From positions 1,860,001 through 1,924,000 of the forward strand of contig NZ_CP041165.1 of assembly GCF_014905095.1 (NCBI RefSeq): DNA of 64,000 nucleotides, written 5' to 3'. The notes below the pieces were generated by a model. It searched no databases. It was not told the DNA's origin and saw only the letters and a list, made by a program, of their open reading frames with translations. Both the position numbers and the translations under genes were made by a program. Source of the stretch: Sulfurimonas marina (GTDB lineage Bacteria; Campylobacterota; Campylobacteria; Campylobacterales; Sulfurimonadaceae). Of this stretch, positions 36,301 through 45,292 are shown in pieces. The number at the start of each line of letters is the position of its first letter. Within the stretch, counting starts at the first letter, position 1.

Positions 36301-38037
36301 TTACTTGTTTAAAAAGCCCATAGATTTTTCACTGTCAAAACTACCGCTTTTCTCACGATCTATCTCAGAGATAAAGTCTTGCATTAAAAAGATAGGTTCA
36401 TCTTTTACCGCCACTTTATAAGCCGTATTTTTGATAATAAGATTGATCTGTCCGCCCGTTAACGAATACTCTGCAAGTTTTGTTTTATCAAAATCCTCTT
36501 CATACGGTGCTTCTGCCGGTAGCATCTTCTCCCATAACTCAATACGTTGTTCAAAGTCAGGCTTTTTAAACTCGATCTTGTAGTTAAATCTTCTTGAGAA
36601 TGCCACATCTATATTTTCGAGTAAGTTTGTCGTTGCAATAAGCATCCCTCTAAAGTTCTCGATCTGCTCTAAAAAGATATTTTGCATCTGATTATGCATC
36701 TGATCGGAACCTGTAATATTTCCGCTGCTACGTGCTCCTAAAAACTGGTCTGCTTCATTTAAAAGCAATATAGGTTCTGTTTTTGTTTTTTCAGTAAGCT
36801 CATAAAAAGTATCGAAAATTTTACGCACATTTTTTTCACTCTCACCCACATACATAGAGAGGATCTTAGAACAATCAAACGCTAACACTTGACGTTTAAG
36901 CGATTTTGCCAAAGAGTATGCTGTCATAGTTTTTCCGGTTCCTGCCGCTCCGTAGAAAATTATACGTGCATCTATTCCCGACTTTTTATTTTTAATACCC
37001 CATTTTACTAAACGGGCTACAACCTCTTTATCGACCTGTTTCATCAAGTTCTCTAAAGTTTCTCTTGTTTTGAGATTTAATACAACATCTTCGAGTGATG
37101 TATCTGGTTCAACAAGCTCGAAAATATCCTGCTCTTCGATCAAAGCATTGAGCTTTAGACGAGTTACTTTTTTCGTTTTTTGCGGATGGATAATACTTTG
37201 AAGTACCTCATCAACAATGTAGAATGCACGTGAAATTCCACCGAAAGGATTGAGCATCTCTTCATAATCGATAATGTTGTTCTCAATCAGGTTTGACCCA
37301 TCCTCTAAAAGTGAACGGTTCTTAATACGCTCATACTCATCTAATGATATAAGATCAATAAGTGTATTCATCTCACGAAGTGAAATATCTGTAGAGCTGT
37401 ACTCTTCACGAAGCAGAGCAATGAAAATAACCTGTTCATGGTTATTCATCTTCTTTTGTTTAAAAAAGCGGTCAAGAACCAGCTCTTCATCTGTTTGAGC
37501 TACCCTCTCCTCTATCCTTTTTTCTAAAAGCTGCAGTTTATTTTGCAACCTGTCGATCCCTACAGAGTGTTCATGTACATTTTGACGGATCACACTCATC
37601 TTTTGATACAACTCGATTCTAAAAAACTGATCCTGTAGATATTCTAAGTGATCAGCATAAGGTTTTACTTCCGGAAGGTCAAGATCAAGCGAGCCGTCTT
37701 GTAGCAATTTAAAAAATGATGATGTAAGACCTACTGCACCGTTTAACAACTCTAGAGGTGTAACGTCTGCGATCTTTATCGGAGTAAAACTTTGTTGGTG
37801 CAGCCATCCTAGTTCCAGTAAGTTTTTGACAGACTGCAAGTTGTCCAAATATTCATAATTTGTATGTGTGTAGAGATCTTGTAAAAGTTGAAAAACCAAA
37901 ACATCGTCTTGCCCCTCAACATATTTTTTTACTATGTAACGAAGCATTTTTGCTTCCTCTACACTACATTTGAGATGTATATATATCCCACTCTTTTCTA
38001 CATCTTGTGTATTTAAAAAGTCTGCTAGTATTTTCAA
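36301..38037 (-). CDS. AAA+ ATPase with coiled-coil N-terminal region
   Basis: The protein has 578 residues and a TTG start with AAGGA. Residues 1-340 are helical with a coiled coil at about 150-190. The AAA+ module (about 345-560) has Walker A GAAGTGKT, a Walker B-like LLLNEAD, sensor 1 ATTN and the arginine-finger region FSRRFNYKI. The Walker B aspartate is Asn, a variant often seen in this stand-alone bacterial AAA group, while the catalytic Glu is kept. No protease or substrate domain is recognisable. Campylobacter has similar AAA proteins of unknown role. It follows fadL by 8 nt and is probably co-transcribed with it. Confidence 0.8.
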   Translation of the reverse strand: MKILADFLNTQDVEKSGIYIHLKCSVEEAKMLRYIVKKYVEGQDDVLVFQLLQDLYTHTNYEYLDNLQSVKNLLELGWLHQQSFTPIKIADVTPLELLNGAVGLTSSFFKLLQDGSLDLDLPEVKPYADHLEYLQDQFFRIELYQKMSVIRQNVHEHSVGIDRLQNKLQLLEKRIEERVAQTDEELVLDRFFKQKKMNNHEQVIFIALLREEYSSTDISLREMNTLIDLISLDEYERIKNRSLLEDGSNLIENNIIDYEEMLNPFGGISRAFYIVDEVLQSIIHPQKTKKVTRLKLNALIEEQDIFELVEPDTSLEDVVLNLKTRETLENLMKQVDKEVVARLVKWGIKNKKSGIDARIIFYGAAGTGKTMTAYSLAKSLKRQVLAFDCSKILSMYVGESEKNVRKIFDTFYELTEKTKTEPILLLNEADQFLGARSSGNITGSDQMHNQMQNIFLEQIENFRGMLIATTNLLENIDVAFSRRFNYKIEFKKPDFEQRIELWEKMLPAEAPYEEDFDKTKLAEYSLTGGQINLIIKNTAYKVAVKDEPIFLMQDFISEIDREKSGSFDSEKSMGFLNK

Positions 38038-38045
38038 AAATATCC

Positions 38046-39230
38046 TTAAAATTTATATCCCAGTCCTGCTGAAACAAGTAAAACATTCCCCTCGGTAAAT
38101 TCACCGTCAAGGGTGTCATTTTGTACGGTTCTGCTTTTATGCACAGAATAAAGTGCCGAAACTCCAAAATCAAAAGTTTCGTTTATTTTATATCTTCCCC
38201 CTAAGGCTACCGACCTTGTATCTGTACCTGGGAGTTCAAAACCTACTGTTCTTTCAGGAGCTGATGTTTGGTCTATTACTAAACCTGCCATTATAGTTAA
38301 ATCAGTTAACTCTTGTGTAACGCCTAAACGAAAAGCGTTTGTATCTTTCCAATCTTTTTCTATCGAATTTCCAAGGGCAATATTAGCAGTAGGATCTTCA
38401 AAACTAAAATCTAAAGAGTTATAAGCAGACCAGAAAGTTTTTTCATACACAACTTCAATTGTTGTATCACTTGGCAATGTATATGCAGCTGCAACACTCA
38501 AAGCTGCCGGCAAAGGCACACTCACATCTACACCACCATTATTACCCGCAAGCACTTTTGTTGTAGTTCCGTTAACATTTAGATTTATATTTGAACGATA
38601 TGTTAAACCTAACTCTAAATCTGATGTAGGCTGATAAGCTAATGCAAGATTATATCCATAATCTGTACTATCACCTTCCATATCATAATATGCATTGTTA
38701 ACTACACCTTTGGTATCTATAACTCTAAAACCAAAAGCAAATCCCAACTTATCAGTTACCTGAAATGCTACAGTAGGATTAATCTCAACGATCTCTAAAC
38801 TAAACTCCTCTGCAAAATTATTTGCAGGGACACTCTGCCATCTTTTAGAGAGTCCTCCGGGAACAACAACGCTCACACCGATCCTTGCCCCGTTATCACC
38901 AAGTTTTGGAGAAACATAATGCAAAGAAGGTACTAAAAAATCCTCTTTTTCAGATTCTAAATTCCAAGTCGATGGACCGGCTCCACTAACTGTACCTTCA
39001 TACTTTATTTTGTCCAATCCAATATACATAAGATTGACTTCAAGATGATTTGTGTCTTTCATAAACACCATCTTTGCAGGATTATAATATGACGCATCAG
39101 CGTTCTCATGGTTATGTGCAATAGTTGCAGCCCCTAATGCTACTGCATTTGAAGAAGTTTCAGGTATTTTATACCCACTTGCCATAAGCGCCGTTGCCGT
39201 AATAATTGATAATAATCCCGCTTTTCTCAT
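38046..39230 (-). CDS. FadL/TodX-type outer-membrane hydrophobe transporter
   Basis: The protein has 394 residues. A signal peptide (MRKAGLLSIITATALMASG) precedes the FadL N-terminal hatch region with SSNAVALGAATIAH and DASYYNPAKMVF. The rest is barrel strands ending in GLGYKF with a C-terminal Phe. The family passes long-chain fatty acids or other hydrophobic molecules through the outer membrane. The neighbouring AAA and RND/LolA genes make a common envelope-lipid theme conceivable, without direct evidence. Confidence 0.88.
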   Translation of the reverse strand: MRKAGLLSIITATALMASGYKIPETSSNAVALGAATIAHNHENADASYYNPAKMVFMKDTNHLEVNLMYIGLDKIKYEGTVSGAGPSTWNLESEKEDFLVPSLHYVSPKLGDNGARIGVSVVVPGGLSKRWQSVPANNFAEEFSLEIVEINPTVAFQVTDKLGFAFGFRVIDTKGVVNNAYYDMEGDSTDYGYNLALAYQPTSDLELGLTYRSNINLNVNGTTTKVLAGNNGGVDVSVPLPAALSVAAAYTLPSDTTIEVVYEKTFWSAYNSLDFSFEDPTANIALGNSIEKDWKDTNAFRLGVTQELTDLTIMAGLVIDQTSAPERTVGFELPGTDTRSVALGGRYKINETFDFGVSALYSVHKSRTVQNDTLDGEFTEGNVLLVSAGLGYKF

Positions 39231-39281
39231 CTAGCTATAGTCCTTTTTGTATTGTTTTGACTTATAGTACAGCAATTAACC

Positions 39282-40166
39282 TTAATCAACAAATGAGTAT
39301 AAAAGTGCGATCTCGTCTTTCCAAATAGATTCATCTATAGTTTCAAGAACAAGAGGAATGTCATCCATTCTCTCATCATTCATTATAAATTTGAAAGCAT
39401 CAAGTCCGATCTCTCCAAGACCTAAAGAGTGGTGTCTGTCAACGCGGCTTCCAAGCGGCGGCTTAGAATCGTTAATGTGCATACCGCTTAAATACTCTCT
39501 TCCTACTATCCTGTCAAAATCACCCCATGTTTTATCGTACGCTTCGCGAGTTCGAATGTCGTACCCGGCTGTAAACATATGACAAGTATCAATACACACA
39601 CCAACACGAGACTTGTCTTCAACTTTATCGATAATGCGCGCTAAGTGTTCAAACTTGTATCCTAAATTTGTCCCCTGTCCTGCCGTGTTTTCGATCACCG
39701 CTTTTACTCCACTTGTTTTGTCAAGTGCAATGTTGATAGATTCAGCGATCACATCTAAACACTCATTCTCTACTTCAGCTACACGCTGGGGGTCTTTTTT
39801 CTCTTTTGCAGAAAGTTTTACAAGGTGGCTTCCCGGGTGGAAGTTCAAACGATCTAGTCCAAGAATTTCACAACGCTGCAGTTCATCGATAAATGCCGTA
39901 CGGCTTTTTTGCAGTTTCTCCTCTTCAGGGTGTCCGAGGTTTATCAAATATGAATCGTGAGGAAGTATATGTTTTGGCTGTATTCCTGAAGCTTCTAAAG
40001 TTTCAAACCACTTGTCCAGTGTTTTAGCATCAAAAGGTTTTGCGTCCCATCTTTTTTGATTTTTCGTAAAAAGTGCAAACGCTTTTGCCCCTATCTCCTG
40101 TGCATTTGTGATCGCATTGTAAACTCCGCCGCTTGCACTTGTGTGTGCCCCTACAAATTTCGCCAT
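39282..40166 (-). CDS. nfo: Endonuclease IV (AP endonuclease)
   Basis: The protein has 294 residues, the standard length. It is a xylose-isomerase-like TIM barrel with the Zn-binding residues in [62 protein letters not shown] and VLETID. The enzyme nicks 5' to abasic sites in base-excision repair. Its ATG overlaps the stop of the upstream lipoprotein gene by one base. A Y-family polymerase gene lies divergently next door. Confidence 0.96.
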   Translation of the reverse strand: MAKFVGAHTSASGGVYNAITNAQEIGAKAFALFTKNQKRWDAKPFDAKTLDKWFETLEASGIQPKHILPHDSYLINLGHPEEEKLQKSRTAFIDELQRCEILGLDRLNFHPGSHLVKLSAKEKKDPQRVAEVENECLDVIAESINIALDKTSGVKAVIENTAGQGTNLGYKFEHLARIIDKVEDKSRVGVCIDTCHMFTAGYDIRTREAYDKTWGDFDRIVGREYLSGMHINDSKPPLGSRVDRHHSLGLGEIGLDAFKFIMNDERMDDIPLVLETIDESIWKDEIALLYSFVD

Positions 40167-40633
40167 TACTTTACATCCTTTATTCTTATAAGTATTTTGT
40201 TTTTTCTGTCTTTGAAATAGATTTCATTTAGTTCTACTTTATATACAATATCTACACCGTTGCTCTGAATAATTTGTACAAAACCTATATCTGTTCTAAG
40301 CAAGTTCTTTTGCTCAAAAATCGGCTTCCCTAAAAAAACATTTTTTAGGAGATCGTCCGGGTATGATGATGAGAGATATTCCTCATTAAAAGAGGATTTT
40401 CTCATACACCCTTCCCCTTCAATACATATCATACCGTCTATAGAGATCTTTTTAAACGCTTTACCCACAACATAAAGATCAATCTCTACGCTCTCTTTTC
40501 CCTCACCTATATAGCCAAGATCTGAGAAGCGGATATTTTTCGTTTTAAAAACAACCATCTTAGAACTTTTCTCAAGCTGTTTCACACTACAGGCACTGAA
40601 AAAAAGAACTAAAAATATAAGTAGATATTTCAT
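40166..40633 (-). CDS. Small lipoprotein of unknown function
   Basis: I place the start at the ATG at 40631-40633, giving 155 residues. An in-frame TTG lies 18 nt further up. The signal peptide [15 protein letters not shown] ends in a lipobox (FSAC). The mature protein is mostly beta with two cysteines in [12 protein letters not shown] that may pair. I do not recognise a family. It is translationally coupled to nfo and uses the promoter at 40666-40671. It is probably membrane-anchored on the periplasmic side. Confidence 0.7.
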   Translation of the reverse strand: MKYLLIFLVLFFSACSVKQLEKSSKMVVFKTKNIRFSDLGYIGEGKESVEIDLYVVGKAFKKISIDGMICIEGEGCMRKSSFNEEYLSSSYPDDLLKNVFLGKPIFEQKNLLRTDIGFVQIIQSNGVDIVYKVELNEIYFKDRKNKILIRIKDVK

Positions 40634-40665
40634 AAAATAGTGTACTTCCAAAGAAATTTTTCCAA

Positions 40666-40671
40666 ATTATA
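40666..40671 (-). promoter_or_regulatory. -10 element of the lipoprotein-nfo transcript
   Basis: The minus strand reads TTTTACTATAATTTGG, with TATAAT at 40666-40671, 33 nt upstream of the lipoprotein ATG. The plus-strand dinB promoter must lie in the same 102-bp gap, but no clear -10 is visible for it. Confidence 0.55.
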
Positions 40672-40735
40672 GTAAAATTTTTGCAAATTGACATAAAACA
40701 AAAAACTACCCTTTTTTTTTCATAAAATCCTATCT

Positions 40736-42007
40736 ATGAAAATACATATAGATATAGATTGCTTTTTTGTAAGTGCTCTGCGAACTATCGATCCCTCCCT
40801 TGAACATAAAGCTGTTGCAATCGGTGGACGCAGTGATACGAAAATCTTTGATCAAAGTGCTAAAAACCAAACCGTAAACTTTGACAACAGCGGAAGTTTT
40901 GTCCCGACATTTTTTAAAGCGTATGAGGAGAAAGATGACGATCTTGACAGCTTTCGTGACAGTGACGGAAAGATTCGCGGCATACTTACAACATCAAGTT
41001 ATGAAGCACGGGCATACGGTGTAAAAACTGCAATGCGCATAGAAGATGCTCTGCAACTCTGTCCGCATCTGATCATCAAAGCACCCAATATGAGTTTGTA
41101 TCAGGAGCTTTCAAATAAACTGCATGAGTATCTCAACCTCAAAATCCCGCTGATCGAGCAAGCAAGTATTGATGAGTTTTACGGAGATCTCGATGGATGG
41201 ATCGAAGATGAAGATATCCCCCAGTTTATAGACAACCTGCGTCATGAGATAAAAAAAGATATAAAACTTCCCGTCTCGATAGGTGCTGCAAAAACCAGAT
41301 ATATTGCAAAAACCGCAACTACCTATGCAAAACCTTTCGGTTCAAAAACGATCTACCCTTGGGATTTTGATCAGTTTGTAAACCCCATAAAGGTAGAGGA
41401 TTTTGCAGGGGTAGGAAGAAGCATGCGTGAAAAACTCCACGGAGTGCAGATCCACACGCTTGGGGAGTTACGTGCCAGAAGAGGTACCTTGGAATCCTGG
41501 GGACCTTATGCAAAAGAGCTTTACAGACGCGTCAACGGAGAGAGTGATGCCCCTATTCAAACTAAAAGGGAGAGAAAATCGATCGGGATTTCAAGGACGA
41601 TCGAGCCGTTGTTTGATAGAGAGGAGTTGCGAAGACGAATCCATATCTTGGCAAGACATCTCAGTTTTGCTATTATGAAACTAAATGTTATCCCTACCGT
41701 GTTTCACCTCTCGATCGCCTATGAACTTAACAAAAAAACTCGTGCGAGCCTTTCCATGGCAGAAGTGTTTACAGATAAAAAGTTTGATCGTATCTGTGTA
41801 GAGCTGTTTAATGAAGCAGATACCCAAAAAAGATTGCGAGTGATTCGCCTGAGCATTCAAGCAGGAAGTTTTACAAAACACTCAAAAAAAGAGCTCTCAC
41901 TGCTAAGCTTTTACGATGATCAGAAGATGGAACAACTCACTAAACATTCTCAAATACTCCGAGAAAAATATGGTCTCGATGCTATAAAATTGGGCAGTGA
42001 AATGTAA
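40736..42007 (+). CDS. dinB: Y-family DNA polymerase (DinB/Pol IV-like) with an internal insertion
   Basis: The protein has 423 residues. Catalytic residues are in HIDIDCFFVSA (D5 and D7) and QASIDEFYGD (Asp-Glu pair). SYEARAYGVKTAM binds the nucleotide, GVGRSMREKLHG is the helix-hairpin-helix, and the little finger follows. Between VAIGGRSD and RGILTTSSYEA there are about 47 extra residues, rich in Asp, Lys and Phe, where Pol IV has a short turn. The C-terminus shows no obvious beta-clamp peptide. It should carry out translesion synthesis. nfo lies divergently, and the nuclease-like gene follows after 5 nt. Confidence 0.88.
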   Translation: MKIHIDIDCFFVSALRTIDPSLEHKAVAIGGRSDTKIFDQSAKNQTVNFDNSGSFVPTFFKAYEEKDDDLDSFRDSDGKIRGILTTSSYEARAYGVKTAMRIEDALQLCPHLIIKAPNMSLYQELSNKLHEYLNLKIPLIEQASIDEFYGDLDGWIEDEDIPQFIDNLRHEIKKDIKLPVSIGAAKTRYIAKTATTYAKPFGSKTIYPWDFDQFVNPIKVEDFAGVGRSMREKLHGVQIHTLGELRARRGTLESWGPYAKELYRRVNGESDAPIQTKRERKSIGISRTIEPLFDREELRRRIHILARHLSFAIMKLNVIPTVFHLSIAYELNKKTRASLSMAEVFTDKKFDRICVELFNEADTQKRLRVIRLSIQAGSFTKHSKKELSLLSFYDDQKMEQLTKHSQILREKYGLDAIKLGSEM

Positions 42008-42012
42008 AACTT

Positions 42013-42969
42013 ATGCTACAATATCCCATGACAAATTTGAGGCTGTTAGAGCAATTTCGCTCATTTTATTTTAAAAATTATCCTGATGATATGGAGACAC
42101 AGATATCTTACTTTTCAGTTTTTGGAGGACTGGACTGGCAAATAGATACAACAAAAGATCTCAAAGAGCTTATCGTCACATTAGTTTTAGAAAACTTTGA
42201 ATCACTGCATGAAAGGATCGAAGAGTTTACGCTCGGAAACAAAGAGTATAAAAGACTTCTTCGCTCTCTAGCAGTTGGTGATCGTAGAATCTTTTCCGCT
42301 TTTAACAGAGCAGGACTTAACAACAGTAACGGCGGTGCTGCAATCAACTATCTCCAAGAGAAAGGGTTGATTGAGATGGAATATTCCCGTGAAAAACACC
42401 CAAGGGAAGACTCACCCAATGCCAAGCTCAAACGTGCAGATGCGAGGCACAGAATCTCTCACAAAGTCTTTTTTACCTATCCGTTTGTACGTTTTTGGTT
42501 CTATTTTATAAGCCCCAATATCAGAGCAATAAAAGAGGGAAACTTTGACAAAGTACTCGATGAATTTGAACAAAAACACAACTCCTATACAAGCTTAGTT
42601 TATGAAGAACTTTCAGAACTTCTACTTAACTATAATCTAAGAGATGCTCACATTATCAGTTCCGGGAGTTACTGGGATGCAAATGTTGAGATAGATATCT
42701 TAACTGTGACAAAAAATGGCAGAATTTATGTTGGTGAATGTAAATGGACAAACCATAAAGTAAATAAAAAAGAACTCCATAAAATTCGAGACAAGTGTGA
42801 AAAATTAAATCTCACACCTACCCAGATCGTTCTGTTTTCAAAACGGGGATTTTCTAAGGAGCTTGAGGCTATGCAGGGAGCTGAACTTGGGCTTTATACA
42901 AGTGATGATTTTAAAGCACTTGTAAAAAGTAACTCTAAAGAGTGTGCCCTACCTCACCTTTTTAGCTGA
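42013..42969 (+). CDS. DUF234-type protein with PD-(D/E)XK nuclease-like C-terminus
   Basis: The protein has 318 residues if the ATG at 42013 is used, or 313 from the ATG at 42028. Neither has a good Shine-Dalgarno. Residues about 70-140 look like a winged helix (FNRAGLNNSNGGAAINYLQE, KGLIEMEY). The C-terminal domain contains NVEIDIL and YVGECKW, the Asp and Glu-x-Lys of a PD-(D/E)XK fold, as in the DUF234 domain of archaeal-type ATPases. The ATPase part of those proteins is absent here. It lies 5 nt after dinB, probably as one transcript, which hints at DNA processing. It overlaps the J-domain gene 3' end by 8 bp on the other strand. Confidence 0.7.
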   Translation: MLQYPMTNLRLLEQFRSFYFKNYPDDMETQISYFSVFGGLDWQIDTTKDLKELIVTLVLENFESLHERIEEFTLGNKEYKRLLRSLAVGDRRIFSAFNRAGLNNSNGGAAINYLQEKGLIEMEYSREKHPREDSPNAKLKRADARHRISHKVFFTYPFVRFWFYFISPNIRAIKEGNFDKVLDEFEQKHNSYTSLVYEELSELLLNYNLRDAHIISSGSYWDANVEIDILTVTKNGRIYVGECKWTNHKVNKKELHKIRDKCEKLNLTPTQIVLFSKRGFSKELEAMQGAELGLYTSDDFKALVKSNSKECALPHLFS

Positions 42970-43765
42970 CGATTTTCAATGCTTCATACGCTTCTTGAAG
43001 CAATTGGAATTTGTTTGTATAGTGTTCAACCATATGGGGCTCTTCATGAAAGATCTTATCTGGATGGTATACTTTTGTAAGTTTTTTATAACTTTTCTTC
43101 AAGGCATCCTGACTTGCACCTACAGGACACTCTAAAATAGTATAGAACTGCTTTTTACTCTCTAGTTCATCCTCTTTAACAAGGTCACCGAAACTGTAAC
43201 TTGCAAAATCACTATAGAGTTTTGACATAAACTTGTTATCGAAGGTATATTGGATCTGATAATGTAAGATATGTCGTTTATTGAGTGCACGTTCAAGTCT
43301 CGATTTTGCCTTGTAATCACTGACATCGACAACGAGAGATACATCGGTTCCCCGTTCAACATACACTTCAAGTTGTGAGCGCATATAGTTAGTTACCCAT
43401 GAATTCGGCTTTTCTAAAGAGATTAAAACCGTGTTTTTATCGTATGCGTAAAGATTTACTTTAACATTCTCAGGCTCTTGCATTTTATCTAGTTCAATCT
43501 TAATCGGCTGCGAACCGAACTTTAACATAGAACGGAGAAAAAACTGATGATTAAAATCGTGTACCTGTGCATGATGGGCACTGAGTTTATGTAAGAACTC
43601 TTCCCGAATCTCTTTTAAAGATTCGTTTCTAAATACCAATACCGCTTTTGGCAAAAACAGCATACCACGTGTATGATGGTTCAAGAACTCCCTCATCCAG
43701 GATGTATTTAGGGTATCAAACCCTGTAGTAATAAGAATAAGGTTATTGCGTAATACTATATCCAT
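42962..43765 (-). CDS. J-domain (DnaJ-like) protein
   Basis: The protein has 267 residues. The J domain is at the C-terminus (about 205-265), with KKSYKKLTKVYHPDK carrying the HPD tripeptide that stimulates DnaK ATPase. The N-terminal 200 residues do not resemble the DnaJ substrate-binding regions. They are alpha/beta with no zinc motif. Campylobacter has a comparable C-terminal-J protein of unknown client. AGGTAGGAG precedes the ATG. The gene is divergent from purF and convergent with the DUF234-type gene. Confidence 0.8.
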   Translation of the reverse strand: MDIVLRNNLILITTGFDTLNTSWMREFLNHHTRGMLFLPKAVLVFRNESLKEIREEFLHKLSAHHAQVHDFNHQFFLRSMLKFGSQPIKIELDKMQEPENVKVNLYAYDKNTVLISLEKPNSWVTNYMRSQLEVYVERGTDVSLVVDVSDYKAKSRLERALNKRHILHYQIQYTFDNKFMSKLYSDFASYSFGDLVKEDELESKKQFYTILECPVGASQDALKKSYKKLTKVYHPDKIFHEEPHMVEHYTNKFQLLQEAYEALKIVS

Positions 43766-43831
43766 TCTCTCCTACCTCTTTTGTTTGATAGCTATTAAAA
43801 AGCAAGAACAGTTCCAATTTGTATCTTAAAC

Positions 43832-43862
43832 TTCTCTTCGATTAAGAAAGTATCGACGAGAA
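43832..43862. repeat. Inverted repeat upstream of purF
   Basis: TTCTCTTCGAT (43832-43842) and ATCGACGAGAA (43852-43862) pair over 11 bp with one mismatch and a 9-nt spacer. It lies upstream of the purF -10, around -55, so it could be an operator. Confidence 0.4.
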
Positions 43863-43890
43863 CTTTCATCTTCTTTATAGTTTTTTTGAG

Positions 43891-43896
43891 TATAAT
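43891..43896 (+). promoter_or_regulatory. -10 element of purF
   Basis: TATAAT in TTTTTTGAGTATAATTACG, 41 nt before the purF start. AAGGA at 43925-43929 is the ribosome binding site. Confidence 0.65.
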
Positions 43897-43936
43897 TACG
43901 ACATTAATTTAAGTAGATATATATAAGGACTCTATC

Positions 43937-45292
43937 TTGCTCGAAAATATGAATGAAAAATGTGCAGTAGTTGGGATCTTTGGTCATGAAGAAGCTTCAA
44001 AACTTGCTTACTTCTCGCTCCATTCTCTTCAACACCGTGGTCAAGAAGCCGCTGGAATAAGTTCAGCTGATGGTACTAAAGTTCATACCATCAAAGACCG
44101 TGGTTTAGTAATGAAAGTTTTTAACGAAAAGAACTTAGAAACTCTCAAAGGAACAAGTGCTATAGGTCACACAAGATATTCAACTGCCGGGGATGATTCT
44201 ATCCTTGATGCGCAACCTGTTTTTGCAAGATACGATCTTGGAGAGATGGCAATCGTACACAACGGTAACCTTACAAATGCAGAAGCTGTTAGAAACCAGC
44301 TTATTGAAAAAGGTGCAATTTTTCAAACATTTATGGATACTGAAAACCTTATCCACCTGATTGCAAAAAGTTCACAAGAAAAACTTCTTGATCGTATTAT
44401 TGATGCGGTACAAAGAATCGAAGGTGCATTTTCACTTGTATTTTTAAGTCGTACAAAAATGTTCGCAATGCGTGATCGCCACGGTTTTCGTCCTTTAAGC
44501 CTTGGTCGTCTTGCAAACGGAGGATATATCGTAGCAAGTGAAACTTGTGCGTTTGATCTTGTAGGTGCAACTTTTATCCGTGATGTAGAACCGGGTGAAC
44601 TTTTAGTATTTGAAGATGGGAAAGCTCCACAAAGTATTAAAGTTTTCGAACCAACTCCTAAACACTGTATCTTTGAGTATGTATATTTTGCTCGTCCAGA
44701 TTCAAGTGTATTTGGTCAGTCAGTTTACCAAACAAGAAAAGATATGGGGAAAGAGTTAGCAAGAATAGAGCCTGTAGAGGCTGATGTTGTTATACCTGTT
44801 CCAGACGGTGGTGTACCTGCAGCTATCGGATATGCTCAAGAGAGTGGAATCCCTTACGAAATGGGTATTATGAGAAACCACTACATCGGTCGTACATTTA
44901 TTGAACCTACTCAAGAGATGCGTGATCTTAAAGTAAAAATGAAACTTTCACCTATGCCTGAAGTTATAAAAGGTAAAAAAGTTATCGTTATCGATGACTC
45001 AATTGTGCGTGGAACAACTTCAAGAAGAATCGTAAGAATGTTAAAAGAAGCAGGTGCTGCCGAAGTTCATATGCGTATCTCTTCTCCACCGACAACTGAT
45101 CCTTGTTTCTACGGTGTTGATACACCGGATAAAGACAAACTGATTGCTGCAAATATGAGCGTAGAAGAGATCTGTAAATATATCGAAGCTGATTCTTTAG
45201 CATATCTTGACGAAGCAGCTTTACTTCGTAGTGTAAATGCAAAAGAAGATACATATTGTACAGCATGTTTTACGGGTAACTACATCGTTTAA
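43937..45292 (+). CDS. purF: Amidophosphoribosyltransferase PurF
   Basis: The protein has 451 residues from the TTG at 43937, which sits 7 nt after AAGGA. The ATG at 43949 (19 nt from the Shine-Dalgarno, beginning MNEKCAVVG) is the alternative. The N-terminal glutaminase nucleophile is the Cys of KCAVVGIFG, followed by LQHRGQEAAGIS and GHTRYST. The C-terminal PRPP-binding loop is VIVIDDSIVRGTTSRRIV. It catalyses the first committed step of purine synthesis. C-terminal cysteines (YCTACFTGNY) may reflect the Fe-S type. The radical SAM gene begins immediately at its stop. Confidence 0.95.
   Translation: MLENMNEKCAVVGIFGHEEASKLAYFSLHSLQHRGQEAAGISSADGTKVHTIKDRGLVMKVFNEKNLETLKGTSAIGHTRYSTAGDDSILDAQPVFARYDLGEMAIVHNGNLTNAEAVRNQLIEKGAIFQTFMDTENLIHLIAKSSQEKLLDRIIDAVQRIEGAFSLVFLSRTKMFAMRDRHGFRPLSLGRLANGGYIVASETCAFDLVGATFIRDVEPGELLVFEDGKAPQSIKVFEPTPKHCIFEYVYFARPDSSVFGQSVYQTRKDMGKELARIEPVEADVVIPVPDGGVPAAIGYAQESGIPYEMGIMRNHYIGRTFIEPTQEMRDLKVKMKLSPMPEVIKGKKVIVIDDSIVRGTTSRRIVRMLKEAGAAEVHMRISSPPTTDPCFYGVDTPDKDKLIAANMSVEEICKYIEADSLAYLDEAALLRSVNAKEDTYCTACFTGNYIV

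Noticed and set aside
42017-42030. TGCTACAAT as an extended -10 for a leaderless start of the DUF234-type gene
   Set aside because: The predicted start would fall on or just after the ATG at 42028, and the gene is only 5 nt behind dinB, so co-transcription is simpler.
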